Shown here: piece after piece, positions 5,738 to 10,824 of the stretch | How positions within the stretch are numbered: position 1 is the stretch's first letter | Layout: each line of letters starts with the position of its first letter | DNA from: an uncultured Eubacteriales bacterium | GTDB taxonomy: Bacteria > Bacillota_A > Clostridia > Peptostreptococcales > Anaerovoracaceae | DNA: 10,824 bases | NCBI GenBank assembly: GCA_902790885.1 | Contig: CADATR010000049.1 | Span: 1 to 10,824 of the forward strand | Direction of reading: 5' to 3' | The notes under the pieces: model-generated | Database searches by the model: none | Seen by the model: only the letters and a program-made list of their open reading frames with translations | What the model was told of the DNA's origin: nothing | Made by a program: the position numbers and the translations under genes

Positions 5738-7348
5738 ATGGCCATGAAAATGATCAGCATTACCGATATTGATGGTTTTAAGCTCGGTAATGCAGAAAAC
5801 AGGGAAAAGGGCACAGGCTGCACTGTCATTATCAGTGAAGAAGGCGCGGTAGGCGGCGTTGATGTAAGAGGAGGAGGCCCTGCTACAAGAGAGACCGATC
5901 TTCTCAGAAGCGAAAACACCGTAAACGCTGTCAACGCAGTTGTATTGAGCGGCGGATCCGCGTTCGGACTCGAGGCTGCTTCGGGAGTCATGAGAGAGCT
6001 CGCGGAGATGAAGATCGGATTCGATGTCGGTGATGACATAGTAGTGCCGATAGTTTGCGGAGCTTCACTCTATGACCTGCCGGTAGGCGATCCTAAAGCC
6101 TTCCCTGATATCTATATGGGCGCGCAGGCAGTACGCAACGCATATGAAGGCTCGTTCGCGAGAGGCAATCACGGAGCCGGAACCGGAGCAACGGTAGGAA
6201 AGCTCAAGGGTTATGAAAGAGCAATGAAAGCCGGGCTCGGAGCATTCGCCTGCGGAGATGGAGTTATTGAAGTAGGAGCGGTCGCTGCTGTCAATGCAGT
6301 CGGAGACATCTATAACGGCGCGGGAAAGATCGTTGCCGGACTCAGGTCTGAAGACGGCAAGTCCATCTACGGCACCATCAAGACTCTCAAAGGCATAGTG
6401 CATGACAGGATAAAGCTTACAGATGACAATACATCGTTCATAAACAGGTCGGAAGTGGATGAAGCTCTGGCCGCTGCAGCAAAGCAGTATGAAGAAGAAT
6501 CAGCTGCCAGACAGGAAGCTGAAGCTGAAACCGAAACCGATGCTGAGCCTGCGGAAGAGACATCAGAGGAGTTCATCCCTGAAAATCCGGATGCTGACGA
6601 GGCTGAAGAAAACTTCGCTGAGAACGAGGAAGTTTCGATCCCTGTTGAAGCTGAAAAAGAATTCATCCCTGAGACACCGGAAGCTGAGGAGACTGAAGAA
6701 AGTTTCATTGAGAACGCAGAAGTCTCGATTCCTGTAGTTACTGCAGAAGCTGAGGCTGATGCAGAGCCTGCGGAAGAGCCGGTGCAGGAAGCTCCTGAAT
6801 ATGTCGAGGAGGCGCAGGCTGAAGAATTCGTTCCTGAGACACCTGAAGCTGACGCTGAGGAAGAAAGCTTCGCAGAAAACGCTGAAGTTTCGATTCCTGT
6901 TGTTTTCTCAGAAGCAGAAGCTGATGAAGAACCTGCGGAAGAGGCAGCAGAGGAAGCGGCAGCAGAACCTGTTGAAGAGCCGGTGCAGGAAGCTCCTGAA
7001 TATATCGCGGAAGAAGAGGCCGAAGAGCCGGAACCTCTGACACGCGAGGAGATGGGATACGACATAGTATTCAACACTACCATTTCCTGCCTCATAACCA
7101 ATGCTGCTCTTACGAAGTCACAGGCCAACAAGCTCGCTTCCATCCTTCATGACGCGTATGCAAGAGCCATAAAGCCTGTCCACGGAACGCTGGACGGAGA
7201 CACAGTATTTGTGCTTGCGACAGGAAAGCAGCAGGTCAATTTTGACGCCTTCGCGGCGCTCGCGACCGATGTGATGCAGTATGCGATAATAGACGGAGCC
7301 ATGTCGGCTGAAAGCGCTTATGGCATACCTGCGGCAAGAGACATGTAA
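5738..7348 (+). CDS. P1 family (S58, DmpA/NylC-like) self-cleaving peptidase with acidic repeat insert
   Basis: A 536-residue member of the P1/S58 N-terminal-nucleophile hydrolases, which cut themselves into alpha and beta chains and expose a Ser or Thr nucleophile. The alpha part (1 to about 245) has SGGSAFGLEAASGVM, GAGTGATVGK with K155, and AAVNAVGD with N186. The beta part begins at the FNTTISCL junction (N446 / T447), followed by NAALTKSQANKLA and DGD (D486, D488). These match the NylC residues K189, N219, T267, D306 and D308. The 39-residue step from Thr to the first Asp is the same, and the Lys-Asn step is 31 against 30. Between N186 and T447 there are 261 residues where NylC has 48. 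The excess is an acidic, glycine-free repeat segment at about 251-433. No signal peptide is seen, so it is probably cytoplasmic. AAAGGA (5725-5730) lies seven bases before the ATG; the ATG at 5744 is an alternative start. It leads the operon with polA. The substrate is unknown; family members include beta-peptidyl aminopeptidases and nylon-oligomer hydrolases. Confidence 0.9.
   Translation: MAMKMISITDIDGFKLGNAENREKGTGCTVIISEEGAVGGVDVRGGGPATRETDLLRSENTVNAVNAVVLSGGSAFGLEAASGVMRELAEMKIGFDVGDDIVVPIVCGASLYDLPVGDPKAFPDIYMGAQAVRNAYEGSFARGNHGAGTGATVGKLKGYERAMKAGLGAFACGDGVIEVGAVAAVNAVGDIYNGAGKIVAGLRSEDGKSIYGTIKTLKGIVHDRIKLTDDNTSFINRSEVDEALAAAAKQYEEESAARQEAEAETETDAEPAEETSEEFIPENPDADEAEENFAENEEVSIPVEAEKEFIPETPEAEETEESFIENAEVSIPVVTAEAEADAEPAEEPVQEAPEYVEEAQAEEFVPETPEADAEEESFAENAEVSIPVVFSEAEADEEPAEEAAEEAAAEPVEEPVQEAPEYIAEEEAEEPEPLTREEMGYDIVFNTTISCLITNAALTKSQANKLASILHDAYARAIKPVHGTLDGDTVFVLATGKQQVNFDAFAALATDVMQYAIIDGAMSAESAYGIPAARDM
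6773..6802 (+). repeat. Perfect 30-base direct repeat, copy 1
   Basis: Begins GAAGAGCCGGTG and ends CCTGAATAT. It is identical to 6974-7003, with starts 201 bases apart (67 codons), so recombination between the copies would lose or gain 67 residues without changing frame. It encodes EEPVQEAPEY. Confidence 0.95.
6974..7003 (+). repeat. Perfect 30-base direct repeat, copy 2
   Basis: Identical to 6773-6802 and in the same reading frame. The flanking bases differ: GTC GAG follows copy 1, ATC GCG follows copy 2. Perfect nucleotide identity over ten codons, including silent positions, points to recent duplication rather than selection on the peptide alone. Confidence 0.95.
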
Positions 7349-7365
7349 ACCGGAGAAACATAATC

Positions 7366-10032
7366 ATGAAGAAACTTATTCTCATTGACGGCAACAGTCT
7401 GCTCTTCAGAGCATACTTTGCGATGAGACCTATGGTAACTTCCAAAGGCATGCACACTCAGGGTGTGTTTGCCTTTGTTAATATGCTTGGAAAGATACTC
7501 AAGGACTATGAGCCTTCGCACATAGCCGTCGCCTTCGATCTCAAGGGCGGCACCTTCAGGCATGAGGTTTATAAAGAATACAAGGCCGGAAGACTGAAGA
7601 CTCCGCCTGAACTTCTTTCACAGATCCCGCTGCTTCACGATGTTCTGCACGCCATGAATATCGCGGTCCTTGAAGTGCCGCAGTATGAAGCAGATGACAT
7701 AATAGGAACGGTAGCTGCCAGAGCTGAAAGGGATGAGCTCGATACTCTGGTTATCTCGGGCGATAAGGACGAACTGCAGCTTATAGGTCCTCATGTCAAT
7801 GTGCTCATAAATAAGCGGGGCATGAGCGAATTCGATCTTTACGATATCGATGCCATGCGCGAAAGATACGGACTTACGCCGGCGCAGTTCATCGACCTCA
7901 AGGGCCTGATGGGAGACAGCTCTGACAACATACCTGGCGTTCCCGGCATTGGCGAAAAGAAGGGCATTGCTTTGCTGGAGCAGTACGGCACCCTCGAAAA
8001 CCTCATCGACCATGCTGACGAGGTAAAAGGCAAGATGGGAGAGAACCTGCGCTCCAATATAGAAGTTGCCCGGATGTCGAAGTGGCTTGCGACCATCAAC
8101 ACGCAGTCACCGGTGGAATTCGAGTGGAAGGACCTCGAATATACTGAGCCTGACAATGAAAAGCTGCTCGCTATATATACAGAACTCGAGTTCAATTCGT
8201 TTATAAAGAAATTACAGGCCGGAATGCCTGCCGGTGAAGACAGCTCCGGCATGCAGTCATCGTCAGATCTTGACAGCGAATTCGCGTCTGTCAAACGTGT
8301 GGATCTCGAGGCCTTTTTGAAAGAGACTGAAGACGGCAGCGTCGTCTTCATAGAAGCAGCCGCTGATGCCTCGCATACCGAAGAGCCTCAGATAAGGTCC
8401 ATATGCCTGTACAATGCTGAAAAGAAGATTGCGTGCATAAAGGAGCTCACTCCTATGGATTGCTCTGTGACGATCGGCCTGACAGCCGAAAAGTCATACA
8501 GGCTTGCAGGATGCGGACTCAAGCGAATCCTGTACTCCATGCTTGCGGTATCAGAAGCAAGCTTCATACCGTATTTCGACATCATGGTAGCCGAATACCT
8601 GCTCGACGCCAACCGGCAGAAGTACACGCTCGACAAGATGCTTCTCAGATACGCCGGATACGCGGCGTCAGAGGCTGAATCCGCCATTATGGCTGATAAC
8701 GTATCCTATGATTCACTTGAGATGGAACCTGAAGATCTCCTCAGGAGGGCGTTTTATGTTTCAAAGGTAGTTCCTGAGCAGAAAAACGCTCTTGAAGAAA
8801 ACGGACTGAGACGCCTCTTTGATGAGTGCGAGATGCCGCTTGTGATGACTCTGGCCCGCATGGAGCTTGAGGGGATAAAATGCGAACCGTCTGCTCTTAA
8901 CGAAATAGGCAGCGAGCTTTCGGAAAACATCGCAAGGCTAGAGAAGGATATATATGACGAGGCGGGAAAAAACTTCAACATCAACTCGCCTAAGCAGCTC
9001 GGCACAGTCCTTTTTGATGATCTTAAGATACCTTATCCCAAGCTCTCAAAGGGAAAGAGCGGATCATATTCGACTGCCGCAGACATACTTGACAAGCTCA
9101 GGGACGACCACAAAATAGTGGCCGATGTTCTGGAGTACAGAAAGCTTGCCAAGCTGAAAAGCACGTATGTAGACGGCCTGCTTCCTCTTATAGGAGCTGA
9201 CGGACGGGTAAGACCGCATTTCATGCAGACTGTGGCTGCTACAGGAAGACTCAGCTGTACCGAGCCTAATCTTCAGAACATCCCGATCCGGGATGACTAC
9301 GGCAGACTTATCCGCAAGGCCTTTGTAGCTGATGAGGGAAAGCTGTTCACGGGCTCGGATTATTCGCAGATAGAGCTAAGAATACTTGCTGCTCTGAGCG
9401 GTGATGAATCTCTTATAGCGGATTTCCGCGCCGGGAAAGACATACACAGAGCCACTGCGTCCAGAGTATTCGACATCCCTGAAGATGAAGTCACGGCTCT
9501 CGACAGGACCAGAGCGAAGGCAGTCAACTTCGGAGTAGTCTACGGCATGAGCGGTTTCGGACTGGGTGAAAGCCTCAACATCACCAGAAGCGACGCCCAG
9601 CGCTATATCAATGACTATTTCGCGAAGCACGCTTCCGTAAAAGAGTATCTTGACAGGCAGATCGAGACCGGTGAAGAAAAGCGCGAGATAAGAACGCATT
9701 ACGGGAGACTGCGCAGGCTTCCTGAATTCGCGTCGCGAAAATTCATGGAGCGTGAGCTTGCCAAGAGGCTTGCCATGAATACGCCTATCCAGGGCACTGC
9801 GGCCGACATCATCAAGATCGCGATGAACTCAGTATCGGATGAACTGAGGAGCAGGGGACTTGAATCAAAGCTCATCCTGCAGATCCATGACGAACTTATC
9901 GTTGAAGGCCCTGAAGATGAGGCAGCTGAGGTAAGAGAGATACTCGAAAAATGCATGATGGGCGCAGCCGATCTTGCTGTAGACCTGGTATGTGACATTC
10001 ATACCGGCAAAACATGGTACGAACTCAAATAA
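7366..10032 (+). CDS. polA: DNA polymerase I
   Basis: An 888-residue family A polymerase for Okazaki-fragment maturation and gap filling in excision repair. The 5'-3' exonuclease domain (about 1-290) has its metal-binding acids: D8 in LIDGNS, E108, D110 and D111 in YEADDI, D133 and D135 in SGDKDEL, and D184 and D187 in GDSSDN. These are followed by the helix-hairpin-helix PGVPGIGEKK. The middle domain (about 300-480) lacks the D-x-E and other acids of the 3'-5' proofreading site; the matching strand reads VVFIEAAADASH. The polymerase domain is complete: motif A DYSQIELR with D665, the O-helix with R714, K718, F722 and Y726 (RTRAKAVNFG, then VVYG), and motif C QIHDE with H841, D842 and E843. 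Phe at 722 matches E. coli F762. It starts 17 bases after the peptidase stop; GGAG (7352-7355) is ten bases before the ATG. coaE follows after 14 bases. Confidence 0.97.
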   Translation: MKKLILIDGNSLLFRAYFAMRPMVTSKGMHTQGVFAFVNMLGKILKDYEPSHIAVAFDLKGGTFRHEVYKEYKAGRLKTPPELLSQIPLLHDVLHAMNIAVLEVPQYEADDIIGTVAARAERDELDTLVISGDKDELQLIGPHVNVLINKRGMSEFDLYDIDAMRERYGLTPAQFIDLKGLMGDSSDNIPGVPGIGEKKGIALLEQYGTLENLIDHADEVKGKMGENLRSNIEVARMSKWLATINTQSPVEFEWKDLEYTEPDNEKLLAIYTELEFNSFIKKLQAGMPAGEDSSGMQSSSDLDSEFASVKRVDLEAFLKETEDGSVVFIEAAADASHTEEPQIRSICLYNAEKKIACIKELTPMDCSVTIGLTAEKSYRLAGCGLKRILYSMLAVSEASFIPYFDIMVAEYLLDANRQKYTLDKMLLRYAGYAASEAESAIMADNVSYDSLEMEPEDLLRRAFYVSKVVPEQKNALEENGLRRLFDECEMPLVMTLARMELEGIKCEPSALNEIGSELSENIARLEKDIYDEAGKNFNINSPKQLGTVLFDDLKIPYPKLSKGKSGSYSTAADILDKLRDDHKIVADVLEYRKLAKLKSTYVDGLLPLIGADGRVRPHFMQTVAATGRLSCTEPNLQNIPIRDDYGRLIRKAFVADEGKLFTGSDYSQIELRILAALSGDESLIADFRAGKDIHRATASRVFDIPEDEVTALDRTRAKAVNFGVVYGMSGFGLGESLNITRSDAQRYINDYFAKHASVKEYLDRQIETGEEKREIRTHYGRLRRLPEFASRKFMERELAKRLAMNTPIQGTAADIIKIAMNSVSDELRSRGLESKLILQIHDELIVEGPEDEAAEVREILEKCMMGAADLAVDLVCDIHTGKTWYELK

Positions 10033-10035
10033 CAC

Positions 10036-10042
10036 AGAGGTG
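10036..10042 (+). promoter_or_regulatory. Ribosome binding site that sets the coaE start
   Basis: AGAGGTG at 10036-10042 precedes ATG 10047 by four to six bases. A longer in-frame reading from 10014 would overlap the end of polA and add eleven residues (MVRTQITQRWG) that the family lacks before the MITIAITGG strand, so 10047 is chosen. Confidence 0.75.
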
Positions 10043-10046
10043 GGGC

Positions 10047-10640
10047 ATGATAACAATAGCTATAACCGGAGGCATAGGATCCGGAAAAACACAGGTAACG
10101 AATTATCTCATAAGCAAGGGATACACCGTGGTGGACGCTGACAGGATGTCGCGCGAGATGACATCGGCCGGCGGAAAAGCCATTCCGTATATCATTGAGA
10201 ATTTCGGTCCTTCCTTCATTCTTGAAGACGGGAGCATGGACCGCGCGGCCATGCGCGATCTGGTCTTCAGACATCCTGAAAAGAAAAGACTGCTCGAGGA
10301 GGGTACTACAAAGGTCGTTCTTGAGGATATCGAGGCGATAAAAAAGGAGAGGGCCGCTAATGATGACAAGGCGCTGTTCTTTGACATACCTCTTCTGTTT
10401 GAGACCGGAAGTGAAGATGATTATGACGCGGTATGGGTAGTGACCGCTGATTATGAAGTGCGCAGAAAGAGGATAATGGAAAGGGACGGGATAGATCAGT
10501 TCATGATCGATCTCATAATGGATTCGCAGGACGGAGAGGATAAAAAGGCTGCGCTTGCTGATCATGTGATCTATAACAACGGGACCCTTGATGAACTGAG
10601 GGAATCTGTCGACATGACCCTGCGGTCATACGGCCTGTAA
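10047..10640 (+). CDS. coaE: Dephospho-CoA kinase
   Basis: A 197-residue cytoplasmic kinase that phosphorylates the 3'-hydroxyl of the ribose in dephospho-CoA with ATP, the last step of CoA synthesis. It has a Walker A loop GGIGSGKT at 8-15, the DAD motif (D30, D32) equivalent to the catalytic Asp region of E. coli CoaE, DIPLLFETG before the CoA-binding lid, and the arginine-rich lid segment EVRRKRIMERDG. Length fits the family (about 195-210). It follows polA by 14 bases and is probably translated from the same message. Bacillus has a similar order, but with mutM between polA and coaE; mutM is absent here. A link to the CoA-related activase upstream is possible but is not shown by an operon, since two promoters separate them. 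Confidence 0.95.
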   Translation: MITIAITGGIGSGKTQVTNYLISKGYTVVDADRMSREMTSAGGKAIPYIIENFGPSFILEDGSMDRAAMRDLVFRHPEKKRLLEEGTTKVVLEDIEAIKKERAANDDKALFFDIPLLFETGSEDDYDAVWVVTADYEVRRKRIMERDGIDQFMIDLIMDSQDGEDKKAALADHVIYNNGTLDELRESVDMTLRSYGL

Positions 10641-10661
10641 TTAAGAACAGAAATTTTTTTT
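10635..10661 (+). terminator. Weak possible terminator after coaE
   Basis: CTGT (10635-10638) can pair with ACAG (10647-10650) just before a run of eight T residues (10654-10661). The stem is only four pairs with a long AT-rich loop, so termination would be inefficient. A better six-pair hairpin, ATGACC with GGTCAT (10614-10629), lies inside the coaE end but is too far from the T-run. Confidence 0.3.
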
Positions 10662-10682
10662 CAAAAAACTTTGGATTAGGAC

Positions 10683-10711
10683 TTGCAAAAGTATTTGAAC
10701 ATGTTTATAAT
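10683..10711 (+). promoter_or_regulatory. Promoter of the tRNA-Leu gene
   Basis: TTGCAA (10683-10688), a 17-base spacer and a perfect TATAAT (10706-10711). Transcription would start near 10718, seven bases before the mature tRNA 5' end. The AT-rich stretch at 10651-10672 upstream could act as an UP element, which fits the high expression needed for a stable RNA. Confidence 0.8.
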
Positions 10712-10724
10712 TCATAAGTGCCGT

Positions 10725-10809
10725 GTGGATGTGGCGGAATTGGTAGACGCGCATGGTTGAGGGCCATGTGGGTTAAACCGTGCTGGTTCGAGTCCAGTCA
10801 TCCACACCA
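10725..10809 (+). tRNA. tRNA-Leu (anticodon GAG)
   Basis: An 85-base class II tRNA. The acceptor stem is GTGGATG (10725-10731) with CATCCAC (10799-10805), followed by discriminator A (10806) and an encoded CCA (10807-10809). The D arm GCGGAATTGGTAGACGC is typical of leucine tRNAs. The anticodon stem CATGG/CCATG encloses the loop TTGAGGG, giving anticodon GAG at 10759-10761, which reads CUC and CUU. A variable arm (TGGGTTAAACCGT) and the T arm CTGGTTCGAGTCCAG follow. A-73 and the long variable arm are leucine identity features. Confidence 0.97.
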
Positions 10810-10816
10810 TTTTTTT
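10810..10816 (+). terminator. T-run after tRNA-Leu
   Basis: Seven T residues follow the encoded CCA directly. With the acceptor/T-arm helix as the upstream stem this could end the transcript. The window stops eight bases later, so it is not known whether more tRNA genes follow. Confidence 0.4.
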
Positions 10817-10824
10817 AGCCAAAA

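Larger units (their letters stand above)
6488..7036 (+). repeat. In-frame acidic repeat region inside the peptidase gene
   Basis: This encodes about residues 251-433. Three 27-codon units (6566-6646, 6656-6736, 6821-6901) share the pattern EF(I/V)PE-x-P, then acidic residues, then (F)xEN-x-EVSIPV. They alternate with stretches built on EAEA-D-x-EPAEE (near 6518-6562, 6746-6820, 6911-7036), two of which also hold PVQEAPEY. About two residues in five are Asp or Glu, only two are basic (one Arg, one Lys), and Gly, Cys and Trp are absent. It should be disordered or weakly helical, carrying a strong negative charge. The order is B-A-A-B-A-B, which suggests growth by unequal recombination of a composite unit. 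Confidence 0.9.

Noticed and set aside
6367..7143. A 258-codon open frame on the minus strand, rich in Ser and Ala
   Set aside because: It is the complement of the acidic GAA/GCT-rich repeat, which is poor in stop codons in all frames. The plus strand has a full enzyme with intact catalytic residues and a ribosome binding site; the minus frame has neither.

Overview
The window looks like core chromosome from an anaerobic Firmicute of the class Clostridia. The reasons are the very large fused CoA-dehydratase-activase protein typical of fermenting anaerobes, a DNA polymerase I whose proofreading site is degenerate, polA followed directly by coaE, strong AAGGAGG-type ribosome binding sites, and a Firmicute-like 6S RNA. 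Base composition is close to half GC. The genus cannot be set from the sequence alone. Every gene lies on the + strand, and there are no insertion sequences, phage genes or CRISPR repeats.

Layout. (1) Positions 1 to about 262 are the 3' part of RNase P RNA (rnpB), cut by the window edge. (2) 321-4643 encodes one 1440-residue protein. It joins two BcrA/BcrD/HgdC-type ATPase activase domains, a four-cysteine segment, a DUF2229-like region and a cysteine-bearing C-terminal region resembling 2-hydroxyacyl-CoA dehydratase subunits. (3) 4694-5413 is a YebC/PmpR family gene with its own promoter inside the end of the previous gene. (4) The 324-base gap 5414-5737 holds a structured RNA folding like 6S RNA, a T-run, and the promoter of the next operon. 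(5) 5738-7348 (P1/S58 self-cleaving peptidase), 7366-10032 (polA) and about 10047-10640 (coaE) are spaced 17 and 14 bases apart and look like one operon. (6) 10725-10809 is tRNA-Leu(GAG) with its own consensus-like promoter and an encoded CCA end.

How the genes relate. Most are housekeeping: tRNA maturation and decoding (rnpB, tRNA-Leu), translation or regulation (yebC), RNA polymerase control (6S), DNA repair and Okazaki-fragment processing (polA), and the last step of CoA synthesis (coaE). The activase fusion is an ATP-dependent one-electron reductase by family, with unknown substrate.

The most unusual item is in the peptidase. A highly acidic, repeat-built insert of about 185 residues sits exactly in the linker between the alpha part and the Asn-Thr self-cleavage site. 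All catalytic residues expected from NylC keep their family spacing on either side. The second most interesting item is the activase fusion, where the two domains together supply the four cysteines that a homodimeric activator normally provides from two chains.
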